Shown here: one piece after another, positions 27,638-38,549 of the stretch
Layout: every line of letters begins with the position of its first letter
Position numbering within the stretch: position 1 is the first letter of the stretch
DNA from: Salicibibacter cibarius
GTDB taxonomy: Bacteria; Bacillota; Bacilli; Bacillales; Marinococcaceae
Length of the DNA stretch: 64,000 nt
Assembly: GCF_016495725.1 (NCBI RefSeq)
Contig: NZ_CP054705.1
Span: forward strand, 3,534,001 to 3,598,000
Reading direction: 5' to 3'
Made by a program: the position numbers and the translations under genes
Notes under the pieces: model-generated
Databases searched by the model: none
Seen by the model: only the letters and a program-made list of their open reading frames with translations
Told to the model about the DNA's origin: nothing

Positions 27638-28090
27638 TTATTTCTTTTTCTTATTGGTTTTTTCGACATCGGATTTGATGTCTACGTCTGAGCCAAATTC
27701 TGTCTGCAGATCTCTCGTTGACGTGCGACCCAAATTTGATTCAGTTTCTGTCAAAACGATTTTCTCCATGTATAAGTGGAAAAATCCTTCGCCCGCGGCA
27801 ATAAAGAAAGCTGAAGTGATGCAATATAAAACAAGTCCTTCAAATGGAAATAAAGCCGCGCCCAATGCCCATAGTCCGACCCATATGAAAACAAAATCGA
27901 CGACGGTCGCCAAAGTATTCCCGAAGTTTTTCAACACATACAAATCACCGACGAGAAACGAAACACCAGTGAGTAGAACACTGACGAGCAGTATATTCGC
28001 AAGCGAAATCCCGCCGAACACGCCTAGAAAAACCCATAACATGAGCGTAATCATTAGTAATTTAATGATCAAAGCACCAACATACCTCAA
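27638..28090 (-). CDS. DUF2512 (YndM-like) membrane protein
   Basis: About 150 residues with four hydrophobic helices, then a hydrophilic C-terminal tail ending in lysines. The pattern MRYVGALIIKLLMI, with LVGDLYVLKNFGN in the middle, fits the DUF2512 family of Bacillus integral membrane proteins of unknown function. A TTG start at 28090 is preferred, as AAGGGGG stands eight bases upstream; the ATG at 28108 has no ribosome site. Confidence 0.75.
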   Translation of the reverse strand: MRYVGALIIKLLMITLMLWVFLGVFGGISLANILLVSVLLTGVSFLVGDLYVLKNFGNTLATVVDFVFIWVGLWALGAALFPFEGLVLYCITSAFFIAAGEGFFHLYMEKIVLTETESNLGRTSTRDLQTEFGSDVDIKSDVEKTNKKKK

Positions 28091-28177
28091 TGTAGCAACC
28101 CCCTTCATCCGTTAGCTTGTCCTGTTTTTATTTTATTAACCATAAACGAATATTATGGATGATAAAGGGGAGGACTT

Positions 28178-28741
28178 CTACGTCCGGAAAGCTTTCCAAA
28201 GGTTCTGCCGAGACGTTGTAACCGCTCTTGCTCCGGCCTCGATGGCTTGCCTAGCGTCTCTTTCGGTTTCGATCAGCCCGCCTGCGATAACATCAATTCC
28301 CGTTTCCTCATGCACTTTGCGAATGTAGGAAGGGATAATGCCCGGAAGCAACTCGATCACATCCGGCCCAACCGTTTCGGCCAGTTGATAGCTCGTGTGC
28401 AAGGCGATTGTGTCCAAAAGAAACATCCGCTGAATCGCCATGATGTTATTTTTTTTAGCGATTCTGAGCATATCGCCTCGCGTAGAAATAATGCCCGCGG
28501 GTTTAATCGTTTGGGAAAGAAATTCCGCCGCATACCGATCGCTTTTAAGCCCTTGCACAAGATCCGCGTGAAGAATCATTTTTTTATTCGCTTCCCGTGC
28601 CACCTTCCGCATTCTGGCCAGTTGGGAGATGTGAACTTCCAATACAACAAAAAATGCATCCTCTCGTTTTAATACACGTTCAAAATCCTTCATATCTTTT
28701 ACAGCCGGAATGATTTTCTGTCCATCAAACACATCCATCAC
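28178..28741 (-). CDS. glpP: Glycerol-3-phosphate responsive antiterminator GlpP
   Basis: RNA-binding antiterminator that, with glycerol-3-phosphate, lets transcription pass the leader terminators of glpF and glpD. The TIM-barrel-like family is recognised by ILHADLVQGLKSDRYAAEFL, PAGIISTRGDMLRIAKK, VGPDVIELLPGI and AGGLIETERDARQAIEAGA. The start is GTG at 28741 (or the ATG next to it). Its ribosome site AGGAGGAGAGG is part of the end of IS copy 2, which is inserted directly upstream. In B. subtilis glpP leads the regulon; here it stands last. Confidence 0.93.
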   Translation of the reverse strand: MMDVFDGQKIIPAVKDMKDFERVLKREDAFFVVLEVHISQLARMRKVAREANKKMILHADLVQGLKSDRYAAEFLSQTIKPAGIISTRGDMLRIAKKNNIMAIQRMFLLDTIALHTSYQLAETVGPDVIELLPGIIPSYIRKVHEETGIDVIAGGLIETERDARQAIEAGARAVTTSRQNLWKAFRT

Positions 28742-28743
28742 CT

Positions 28744-30377
28744 GTGAACCTCTCCTCCTAAATCAAAGATTTTGATGGAGCACCCCTTATCTTAAATACA
28801 GCACAAACAAAAGCGGCTAAGACGCCTCCGGCGACTCTAATGCTTTCGTAAGGCTAATGAATGAAGACAGGGTCGTATATGTCCTTTTTGCCACATCAGG
28901 GACTTTTGCCTGAAGGGACAACCATGTCATTTCCGACATGGATTTTTGAATGCCACGAACAAAGTATCGTGCCCCAATATTATACGAAGCTGATAAATCG
29001 GCATGATAGACTTTTCCACTTGAAAATGTGGCGATGTCTTTTTTCCAATTGCGCTCGACTTCTCCGAAACCATCAAATGCCAACTTGCTTGTATTACGAG
29101 CATTCACTCTCGACATACGTGTGCCTTGATAATGCGCCATCTCCGTCACCTTGTTCTGAATCCCTTTCTTTCGCCAGTAACGGAGTTTGAAGCGAAGTTT
29201 CTTTGCGCCCCAAAACCCTTTCGGCGTTTTCATTTTATCAAGGTACTCAAAAACAATAACATCACAATCATTCTCGCTCGCAAATGTAATAATTTCATGC
29301 GACGTACCATTCACGATGTGTTTTTGAAGCCCGTTGATACCACGCCAAAAATTAGGCGCAGCAATCCAACCCGACGTTCGTTGCGCTTTGCGTAGTTTGT
29401 TCGTCAACGTATATAACCGGTCTTTTTCTTTGGGCTGATTGACAAACTTACGAGCCAAGACAGTGCCTTTTATATCCACGACTGAACAAACCGCAGAGTT
29501 GTTAATGCCGAGATCTACCGCACACACTTTTTGGTCGTTGATTTTTGTTTTATTTAATGTCACTTTTGATTGATAGCTGAAATTGAGGAAATACTTCTTA
29601 CCGACTTTAACAAGCGTAGGGTTGCTTTCTTTCCAATCCCAAACGCCACGTTTATATAAGTCTTGGTCTTTGAAGGTGATATCCACCCATACCCAATCAT
29701 TGTTATGAAAAATTTTGATTTGAGCCGTTGAATCAGATGTCCGTTTAAACATATTTCCTCGATAAAACACTGGAAACGCTTTGTGTTTTAATTGCAACTT
29801 CGGAGGACTATTTTTAAAATGTTTCCCCTCAGAAAGCGCAATTGCCTTTTCTTCTTCCCAGTTACGTAAATTGGAGCGATAGCTTTTCACTTTCCCGAAA
29901 GCCGAAGCAATAGCACTTCTGTGAAAATACGAAGGGAATTTATAAAATCGGGCATTAAATGCCCGGTACTTCGGAGAAGGGTTTGATGTCGTGGTATGAA
30001 TGAGCCGTTCCACCGCAGGAACGATAGATTTCGTCGTCATCTCATCAAGGTTATCGAATTCTGTATCTATCACTTCGATAATAAAAGCCAGTGCATCGTT
30101 GTAGACATCTAGTGTTGCGTCAAATATACGAGAGTGATTCGTAATCTTGTGCGACAAGGTTTTGGCTATGTTCACCACCAAACCCTCCCTCCGAAAGTTT
30201 TCCAAGGTTATCTATTTATAACGGAACATTTGTTTGATCTTATTATACCTTATACTGTATGCAAAGTCTAATTCTATACTTACCCAAAATGTTTTTAAAA
30301 ATAAACAGGCCAAGACCTTAGCGCCTAACCCCCACTAATTCAAAGATTTTGAAGGGGAATGCGGCGCTAACTTTTTT
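28744..30377. mobile_element. IS605-type element, copy 2 (tnpB only)
   Basis: Same ends as copy 1, including outer hairpin arms TTAGCGCC (30318-30325) and GGCGCTAA (30363-30370). The tnpA gene is deleted: only its last codons (GACCTTAGCGCCTAA, read on plus) survive next to the terminal hairpin. Flanked by TTTGAAC on the right. It separates glpD from glpP, supplying the glpD stop codon on one side and the glpP ribosome site on the other. Confidence 0.85.
28817..30175 (-). CDS. tnpB: TnpB-like RuvC nuclease, zinc-ribbon cysteines missing
   Basis: Intact 452-residue IS605 OrfB-type protein. RuvC residues are present: D221 (CAVDLGINNSA), E310 (VIVFEYLDKM) and D393 (HADLSASYNIGAR). The segment between the last two motifs, where TnpB normally has two CxxC pairs, reads NTSKLAFDGFGEVER and IATFSSGKVYHAD, with no Cys at all. 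TnpB proteins act as RNA-guided nucleases; the loss of zinc ligands makes activity uncertain. Start is GTG (30175 or 30178) after GGAGGG. Confidence 0.88.
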   Translation of the reverse strand: MNIAKTLSHKITNHSRIFDATLDVYNDALAFIIEVIDTEFDNLDEMTTKSIVPAVERLIHTTTSNPSPKYRAFNARFYKFPSYFHRSAIASAFGKVKSYRSNLRNWEEEKAIALSEGKHFKNSPPKLQLKHKAFPVFYRGNMFKRTSDSTAQIKIFHNNDWVWVDITFKDQDLYKRGVWDWKESNPTLVKVGKKYFLNFSYQSKVTLNKTKINDQKVCAVDLGINNSAVCSVVDIKGTVLARKFVNQPKEKDRLYTLTNKLRKAQRTSGWIAAPNFWRGINGLQKHIVNGTSHEIITFASENDCDVIVFEYLDKMKTPKGFWGAKKLRFKLRYWRKKGIQNKVTEMAHYQGTRMSRVNARNTSKLAFDGFGEVERNWKKDIATFSSGKVYHADLSASYNIGARYFVRGIQKSMSEMTWLSLQAKVPDVAKRTYTTLSSFISLTKALESPEAS

Positions 30378-32025
30378 GTTCAAATGTCATGATTTCCCAC
30401 ATATTATTGAGTTCTATAATACGTCTTTCTTTTTCGTCCGTTGTCCACTGAAGCTTCATGGCCATGGCTTCAACGACAGCATCTTTATTTTCTCGCGCCG
30501 TATCAATATCAAACAAAAGATACGACGTACGGCGAAGTAAAAAATCAACCGGTGTGAGCGTCATTTCATGCTCTAAGGCGTATCTTAGCGACGCCCAAAC
30601 AGCTTTCGGAAGCTGAAACGTGTCGGCTTCATCATCTTCAAGGTACATGAATACTTGCGAGACGTTGGAGCCGTAACGTTCCACCAGCTCTCTTGCCGTA
30701 TTTTCGTCTAAGCCGAGTTTCATGCCGGCGTTAACGAACGTTTTATTAAAATAAACAAGTTCCTGCGATCCGCCGACATCCCCGCCGGAAAGGGCAAGAT
30801 TTTTCGTTTGGCAAGGCGGATAAGATGCCCCCGTTTCTTTTTCCAACTCCTCGGCGACCATCGAGACAATGGCATCGGCCATTTTACGATAGCCGGTTAA
30901 TTTTCCGCCGGCAATCGTCATTAACCCACTTTCCGAGTGAAAAATTTCGTCTTTGCGGGAAATGTCCGAAGGGTCCTTTCCTTCTTCATGAATGAGCGGG
31001 CGTAACCCCGACCAACTCGACTCCACATCATCTGTGGCAATATGATAACCCGGAAACATGGCATTGGTCGCTTTTATAATATAAGCAACATCCTCATCCG
31101 TCACGCCCGGTTCGCGCTCGTCCCCTTCATAGTCGGTTTCCGTCGTTCCTAAGTAAACTTTGTCTCCCCGCGGAATCGCGAACATCATCCGTCCGTCCTT
31201 AAAAGGCGTATCAAAATAAATCGCTTGTTGCAGAGGCAAGCGCTTTTTGGAAAAGACGAGGTGAACGCCTTTTGACAAATGAAGCGTTTTGCCTGTTTTC
31301 GAACGATCCTGCTCCCGTAAGTGATCCACCCACGGACCGGTCGCGTTAACAATTTTCTTTGCGTAAATTTTGGACGTCTTATCGGTAATCATATCGCGGG
31401 CAACGACACCGATCACTTTGCCATTGTCATAAATAAACGCTTCCGCTTTTACATAGTTGGCAAGATGTGCACCTTTTTGAGCCGCCGTTTTCGCGACTTC
31501 CAACGTTAAGCGGGCATCATCGGTGCGATATTCCACATACATACCGGCTCCGCGCAACTTTTCATCCGCTAAAATCGGCTCTTGTTCCTTCGCTTCTTTC
31601 GCACCCATCATCGTACGCCTTTCCGCTTTTTTCACCCCAGCGAGCCGGTCGTAAACCGATAGTCCCACCGATGTCGTAAACGAGCCAAATGTTCCACCTT
31701 TATAAAACGGCAACATCATGCGCAGCGGCGTTGTCACGTGCGGCGCATTTTCATAAACGATCGCCCGCTCTTTTCCCACTTCCGCTACCGTTTTAATTTC
31801 AAAATTCTTCAGGTACCGCAAACCACCGTGAATAAGCTTCGTGGACCGGCTCGACGTTCCTGCCGCAAAATCCTGCATTTCAATAAGGCCTGTTTTAACC
31901 CCCCGGGTTTGGGCATCAAGCGCGGTTCCCACACCTGTAATGCCTCCACCGATAATTAATAAATCGAGCTCCATTTCAGTCATTTTTTCTATGGCAACAT
32001 CTCGTGAACACGCTGAAAAAGACAA
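30367..32025 (-). CDS. glpD: Glycerol-3-phosphate dehydrogenase (aerobic, FAD)
   Basis: Membrane-associated FAD enzyme oxidising glycerol-3-phosphate to dihydroxyacetone phosphate and feeding electrons to quinone. The FAD motif LLIIGGGITGVGTALDAQTRG is at residues 23-43, followed by GTSSRSTKLIHGGLRYL, and later the GGKLTGYRKMAD segment. Length 552 is normal. The start is TTG with GGAGG seven bases before. The last residues (FEQKS) and the TAG stop are encoded by sequence shared with IS copy 1, so the element has replaced the original end. A GlpP-type leader lies upstream. Confidence 0.95.
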   Translation of the reverse strand: MSFSACSRDVAIEKMTEMELDLLIIGGGITGVGTALDAQTRGVKTGLIEMQDFAAGTSSRSTKLIHGGLRYLKNFEIKTVAEVGKERAIVYENAPHVTTPLRMMLPFYKGGTFGSFTTSVGLSVYDRLAGVKKAERRTMMGAKEAKEQEPILADEKLRGAGMYVEYRTDDARLTLEVAKTAAQKGAHLANYVKAEAFIYDNGKVIGVVARDMITDKTSKIYAKKIVNATGPWVDHLREQDRSKTGKTLHLSKGVHLVFSKKRLPLQQAIYFDTPFKDGRMMFAIPRGDKVYLGTTETDYEGDEREPGVTDEDVAYIIKATNAMFPGYHIATDDVESSWSGLRPLIHEEGKDPSDISRKDEIFHSESGLMTIAGGKLTGYRKMADAIVSMVAEELEKETGASYPPCQTKNLALSGGDVGGSQELVYFNKTFVNAGMKLGLDENTARELVERYGSNVSQVFMYLEDDEADTFQLPKAVWASLRYALEHEMTLTPVDFLLRRTSYLLFDIDTARENKDAVVEAMAMKLQWTTDEKERRIIELNNMWEIMTFEQKS

Positions 32026-32058
32026 TCAAATTCCTCCATTCGTATTTAAAACATTAAA

Positions 32059-32119
32059 AAGATCACAGAAATCTCTAACAGACGATATGCGTCGCCCGTC
32101 AGCTGATTGCTGTGATCTT
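32059..32119 (-). promoter_or_regulatory. glpD leader terminator (GlpP-type)
   Basis: AAGATCACAG (plus 32059-32068) and CTGTGATCTT (32110-32119) are perfect 10-base arms with a smaller GACG/CGTC stem inside; on the minus strand TTTTTA follows. A promoter with -10 TATACT lies about 40 bases further upstream, so this is a 5' leader attenuator, fitting control by GlpP. Confidence 0.75.
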
Positions 32120-32199
32120 CTCATTGACTCCGATCAGTTGGTTATTAACTTATGTTTAGTATACGGGAAATTTTTGTTAGAGTAAAGAAAAGCGTCATT

Positions 32200-32952
32200 T
32201 CATACGTGTTCTCCCGCCAAGGTGTTGCCTTTTTTCCGATGGATGATTTGGGAAACATATATCCCAAACTCATAAAGTAATATGAGTGGTATAATAAGCA
32301 GTATATCTGATAAGAAATCAGGCGGCGTGATCAGGACAGAAAATACAACCATTCCAAAATAAGCATATTTTCTAACTTTACGCATTTGCTCGGGAACGAA
32401 TACACCCAAAGACGTCAAAAACATCATGACGATCGGTAATTGAAACACGAAGCCAATCGGTAACGTTGTCATAAGCAAGAAGGAGAAGTATTGTTGCGCG
32501 GTAATCATCATTTCAAAATGAATGGCGCCCAGCCCGATCAAAAAGGAATAAACGATCGGAAAAACGATCAAATATCCAAAAAGTAAGCCTAGAATAAATA
32601 AAACGGCGCTTCCCGGGATATAAGTCAAAATCATTTTGCTTTCCTTATCGGTTAAAGCAGGTTTTGCAAACTTCCAAATTTCATAGCCTACATACGGAAT
32701 GGAAAAACCTATCGCCAATATTAAACCTACAAACAGGTAAATACGCATGATTTCCATAGGACCCAATAAGACCAAAGAAGTATCCACCGAACCGTGATTA
32801 ATCAGATACGGAATAAGCCAGTGCATCAATACAACCATAACAACGAGGGAAACAGCTAAAAACAGGAGTGAGCGAATAACCATACTACGCATTTCACCAT
32901 AATGTTCCAGTGCTGATTGATCTGTTGTTTTATTTTTAATATTTTTAATCAT
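32200..32952 (-). CDS. tatC: Sec-independent translocase TatC
   Basis: Six-helix receptor of the twin-arginine export system. Contains the family motifs at the N-terminus (HYGEMRSMVIRS), in the middle (FSIPYVGYEIWKFAKPALTDKE) and near the fifth helix (LITPPDFLSDILLIIPLILLYE). ATG 32952 is chosen because AGGAG overlaps the upstream in-frame GTG. Twelve to 25 bases after tatA; last gene of the GMC oxidoreductase operon. Confidence 0.94.
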   Translation of the reverse strand: MIKNIKNKTTDQSALEHYGEMRSMVIRSLLFLAVSLVVMVVLMHWLIPYLINHGSVDTSLVLLGPMEIMRIYLFVGLILAIGFSIPYVGYEIWKFAKPALTDKESKMILTYIPGSAVLFILGLLFGYLIVFPIVYSFLIGLGAIHFEMMITAQQYFSFLLMTTLPIGFVFQLPIVMMFLTSLGVFVPEQMRKVRKYAYFGMVVFSVLITPPDFLSDILLIIPLILLYEFGIYVSQIIHRKKGNTLAGEHV

Positions 32953-32976
32953 TGAGTCACTCACTCCTATCCTTGC

Positions 32977-33228
32977 TTACTCTTTTTGTGGACCCTCTGA
33001 TTCCTTGGCTTCATGTGATGACGATTCCTCTTTTTTAGCCTCTTCATCTTTTTCATCGTTTTGTAGAGTCACATCATCCATGATCTGATTGGTAGATTTC
33101 TTAAAAGCCGACAACGTTTCACCAAAAGCAGAACCGATTTGAGGTAATTTTTTAGGACCGAAAATCAGTAGCGCTATTAACAATATTAGGATTAACCCGG
33201 GTATACCAATCGTACCTATCCCGCCCAT
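32977..33228 (-). CDS. tatA: Twin-arginine translocase TatA
   Basis: 83 residues: one N-terminal membrane helix ([19 protein letters not shown]), then an amphipathic helix with [16 protein letters not shown] and an acidic tail. FGPKKLP is the TatA/E hinge. It lies between its probable substrate genes and tatC, so it forms a dedicated TatAC pore for this operon. Confidence 0.94.
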   Translation of the reverse strand: MGGIGTIGIPGLILILLIALLIFGPKKLPQIGSAFGETLSAFKKSTNQIMDDVTLQNDEKDEEAKKEESSSHEAKESEGPQKE

Positions 33229-33264
33229 ACCGTTCGCCCCTTTTTTATAAAGATCTACCAGATG

Positions 33265-35007
33265 TTACGCTTTTTGGTTTGATTTTTTGCTACTGACTAG
33301 TTGACCTCCTCCGTTGTTTAAATATTCCTCGATTCCTTCGGCTGCTCGGTAAGTTAAGGCACCTACAGTTAACGTCGGATTGGTAGCGCTAAAATGCGGG
33401 AGAGCAGAGGCTCCACAAACAAATAAATTATCCATATTCCACATTTGCATATAATTATTCACCGCTGATGTCTCCGGGTCATCACCCATAATCGCACCAC
33501 CGGCATTGTGCATGAATGTGAACTGAGGAGTAAAATGTTCCGGGAGGTGATCTTCATCAACAATATCCGCCCCCATTTCCCTTAATGTTTCAGCAGATTT
33601 TTCTACCAAGAACTTTGACATGTTAAGCTCATTATCCTTGTAATCCCATGTGAGGCGAAGGAGGGGATCACCCTTTTCATCCTTATAGTTTGGATCTAAA
33701 TCTAAATAGTGATCTTCAAAGGGCATGGTGGCCATTTGGATATTGAGTGCAAATGAACGGTAAAAATAATACAGGGACTTTTCTTTAAATTCTTTCCCCC
33801 ATAAAGGCGTACCATTTGGAACATGATTGTTTTGAATAGGATTCTCTCCATTCTCCCGCATTTCTATATGTCCCCCGTGGATGAAATCCACATCTGAATG
33901 GTCGAAGTTATCGGCGTTAAAATCTTCATACGTCATTCCTAAAGCCCCTGTAGATATATACCTATTAAACTTCCGGTCTTCAAAAAAACCTATTGCTTGG
34001 CCACTGGTATGATGATCTGTAAAATTTTTCCCAATGATTCCTTCCCCTGTTTCCGGATCATAAGGCTCTCCTATTTCCGATAAGAGTAGCAGACGAACAT
34101 TATTAAAGGTGTAGCTAGTCAAAACCACAATATCCGCTGGCTGCTCAAATTCCTCACCGGTTTGCGTATCCTCATAGATGACACTCGTTGCTCTATCCCC
34201 GTCGTATAAGACGCGTGTGACGTTTGACCTCGTTCGGAGTTCAAAATTGTCTGTCTCCTGAGCAGTTGGAATAACTGTTATATTAGGGCTTGCTCTTGCC
34301 CCCCATTCACAGGCAAATCTACTACAAAAGCCGCTGTATTGACATGCATTCAATGTTTGCCCATCAGGATTTTCATATTGCTCCGATATAGTTCCGGCAG
34401 GAATTACGTATGGGTGATACCCTAGATTCTCTGTTGCCTCCTGGAATAGCTTCATTGCCTTAGTCTTTTTCAGAGGTGGCGTCGGATAGGGACTCGAACG
34501 CTCAGCGGCTAATGGATCTTCCTCTCCAGAAGTTCCCATCGTTTTTTCAAACTTATCATAGTAGGGCTCCAATTCATCGTAAGTAATCCCCCAATCTTGC
34601 AAAGACATATCTTCCGGAATTTTCTCTTCACCGTAGCGCTCAACCGTTCTACTGTAAATTTCAAAATCATACGGAAAATAGCGATGTGTTTGTGCAGCCC
34701 AATGAAGCCCGCCACCACCAACGTCAGTTCCTATTTGTAAATCGTGAGTTTCCCGAACCGGTGCAGCTGTCTGATCTAAATTATTACGGAATGTTACCGT
34801 ATTATCAGGTAAATGGTGCATTACCTCATGCCTTTCGGCATAATTTAAGTGATCATGTTTATCATAATAATCTTCCGTTTCCCTTTCACCACCGCGCTCC
34901 AGGCCAACAACCTTATACCCTGCTTTGCTAAGTTCGGCAGCTATAATTCCTCCCGTCCACCCTACCCCTACAGTCACAACATCCACTTTATCCATTTTTT
35001 CAACCAC
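33265..35007 (-). CDS. GMC family oxidoreductase (gluconate 2-dehydrogenase large-subunit type)
   Basis: FAD-dependent catalytic subunit. The dinucleotide motif VTVGVGWTGGIIAAELSKAG is at the start, FAD-contact TDVGGGGLHWAAQTHR near 95, and the C-terminal active site has HNAGG and GASALPHFSATNPTLT with the expected His and Asn. A GTG start at 35007 is preferred (GGAGA nine bases before). No Tat signal of its own, so it probably leaves the cell bound to the small subunit made by the upstream gene. No cytochrome c subunit follows; the substrate is unknown. Confidence 0.88.
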   Translation of the reverse strand: MVEKMDKVDVVTVGVGWTGGIIAAELSKAGYKVVGLERGGERETEDYYDKHDHLNYAERHEVMHHLPDNTVTFRNNLDQTAAPVRETHDLQIGTDVGGGGLHWAAQTHRYFPYDFEIYSRTVERYGEEKIPEDMSLQDWGITYDELEPYYDKFEKTMGTSGEEDPLAAERSSPYPTPPLKKTKAMKLFQEATENLGYHPYVIPAGTISEQYENPDGQTLNACQYSGFCSRFACEWGARASPNITVIPTAQETDNFELRTRSNVTRVLYDGDRATSVIYEDTQTGEEFEQPADIVVLTSYTFNNVRLLLLSEIGEPYDPETGEGIIGKNFTDHHTSGQAIGFFEDRKFNRYISTGALGMTYEDFNADNFDHSDVDFIHGGHIEMRENGENPIQNNHVPNGTPLWGKEFKEKSLYYFYRSFALNIQMATMPFEDHYLDLDPNYKDEKGDPLLRLTWDYKDNELNMSKFLVEKSAETLREMGADIVDEDHLPEHFTPQFTFMHNAGGAIMGDDPETSAVNNYMQMWNMDNLFVCGASALPHFSATNPTLTVGALTYRAAEGIEEYLNNGGGQLVSSKKSNQKA

Positions 35008-35038
35008 ACAAAACACTCTCCTTCATATGGAAAAGTAT

Positions 35039-35812
35039 TTAACTTTCGCTCAAACTTATCGGTTCTATTACAATGAATTCATCTTCTTCAACCATGTCCC
35101 GATAAGACGTTTGCACGCCCGGAAATTCTTTCATCCTCCACCCTTCCATATTTTTATTGCCTCCATGCATCGGATCGGAATATACCCCTTCTAACGTGGT
35201 TTGCCTTAGCAGTGAAAAAAACTTAGATGACTCCACACGATTAAGTGTGACTTCATCATTTTCAAATGATCCCAATATTTCTATTTGCTGTTCTTCATCT
35301 AAGTCAGGAAAAGCTTCTCCATAATTATCATTACTAATTTTATTCATTTTACGGATACCTTGGAGAAAAATTTCTCCTTTATTTAATGGAGATTCTCCAT
35401 CTTGAAAAGGTTTTACCATATAAACGTCTAAGTTTTTCCCCCACGGCCCTGCAAGTTGTTTATCAATAAAATAGGGAACGCCCAATGCGATTGCACCAGG
35501 ACCGAGATCATCTTCCGGAAAAATTCTTTCCGTTGCCGTACTCAGTACATCAAAATCTTGCTGACGTAGGAAAAATTGACGAGCTTCACTATAATTTACC
35601 TGCTCCCTTTCATCCCCTTCCCTATCTTCACTAGCTGTTTCTGCACCTGTTCCTAACCATTGATTTCCTAGTACACCACCTAATAATCCTCCCCCAACGA
35701 TCCCTCCGGTAACGAGCCCCGTATTCTTAATAAACGCCCGACGGCTAATTCCTTCCTTCGGATTTCCCTCGTTGTTCTGATTTTCTGGATTCGTATTATT
35801 CTCTGCCATTGT
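35039..35812 (-). CDS. Gluconate 2-dehydrogenase subunit 3 family protein, Tat signal
   Basis: Small subunit that pairs with GMC dehydrogenases. The N-terminus (start ATG 35812 after AAAGGGG) has the twin-arginine signal SRRAFIKNTGLVTGGIVGGG, after about 25 polar residues rich in Asn and Glu. The mature part contains VLSTATERIFPEDDLGPGA, the family signature. It is the first gene of an operon with the GMC subunit, tatA and tatC. A small inverted repeat AGTAC/GTACT at 35838-35852 lies in front and may be an operator. Confidence 0.9.
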   Translation of the reverse strand, partial: TMAENNTNPENQNNEGNPKEGISRRAFIKNTGLVTGGIVGGGLLGGVLGNQWLGTGAETASEDREGDEREQVNYSEARQFFLRQQDFDVLSTATERIFPEDDLGPGAIALGVPYFIDKQLAGPWGKNLDVYMVKPFQDGESPLNKGEIFLQGIRKMNKISNDNYGEAFPDLDEEQQIEILGSFENDEVTLNRVESSKFFSLLRQTTLEGVYSDPMHGGNKNMEGWRMKEFPGVQTSYRDMVEEDEFIVIEPISLSES

Positions 35813-35928
35813 CCACACCCCTTTGCTCAATCGTTCAGTACTATATCGTACTATTATCAGGCGGCCAGTTTACTTAATGTTATGATGACATTACAATAAT
35901 ATGACACTTGTCAGAGTCCGCAAAAAAA

Positions 35929-35969
35929 CCATAGGGTGGCTTTTAAACTAAGTTCAGCCACCTCTATGG
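35929..35969 (-). terminator. Terminator after glpK
   Basis: CCATAGGGTGGCT and AGCCACCTCTATGG form a long stem with a small bulge; seven T follow on the minus strand. It separates glpFK from the GMC-Tat operon. Confidence 0.9.
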
Positions 35970-35978
35970 TCTACTTTT

Positions 35979-38217
<2,239 letters not shown>

Positions 38218-38245
38218 AGGCTTCTCCCCCTTTGCCATAAAAAAA

Positions 38246-38375
38246 CGGACAATTCTTTACAGGTTACTTTATCTACCATAACCTATAAAAAACTGTCCGC
38301 TCTTTTCTCAGCAGTTTTCATCATTAACTTTGATTATAATGATACAGCATGCAAAAATTTTTGTAAACCCTTACA
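38246..38375 (-). promoter_or_regulatory. glpF control region: cre-like site, promoter, leader terminator
   Basis: A cre-like palindrome TGTAAACCCTTACA is at 38362-38375 with one mismatch in the CG core. A -10 TATAAT is at 38333-38338. The leader folds as CGGACA (38246-38251) with TGTCCG (38294-38299) outside and AGGTTA/TAACCT (38261-38266 with 38279-38284) inside, followed by seven T on the minus strand just before the ribosome site. Layout fits CcpA repression plus GlpP antitermination. Confidence 0.8.
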
Positions 38376-38476
38376 GCCTTTTTGATAATGCTAAGTTTCC
38401 AAGCCCAGTGTACAAGCATTTAAGGCGCTCGTTAAAAATTAGAGGTGCATGCGCATCTCTTTTTTGCGTTTTCATT

Positions 38477-38534
38477 TTAGCTAATATATTGATTACTTGC
38501 CTAATAATGTATATAATATAAGAAAATTAGCTAA
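38477..38534 (+). promoter_or_regulatory. Promoter of the Phd-Uma2 gene with flanking palindromes
   Basis: -35 TTGATT (38489-38494), 17 bases, -10 TATAAT (38512-38517). The palindrome TTAGCTAA occurs on each side, at 38477-38484 and 38527-38534. The second copy lies between the promoter and the ribosome site. They look like operators for the Phd-type domain of the product. Confidence 0.75.
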
Positions 38535-38549
38535 AAGGGAGTGGTACAG

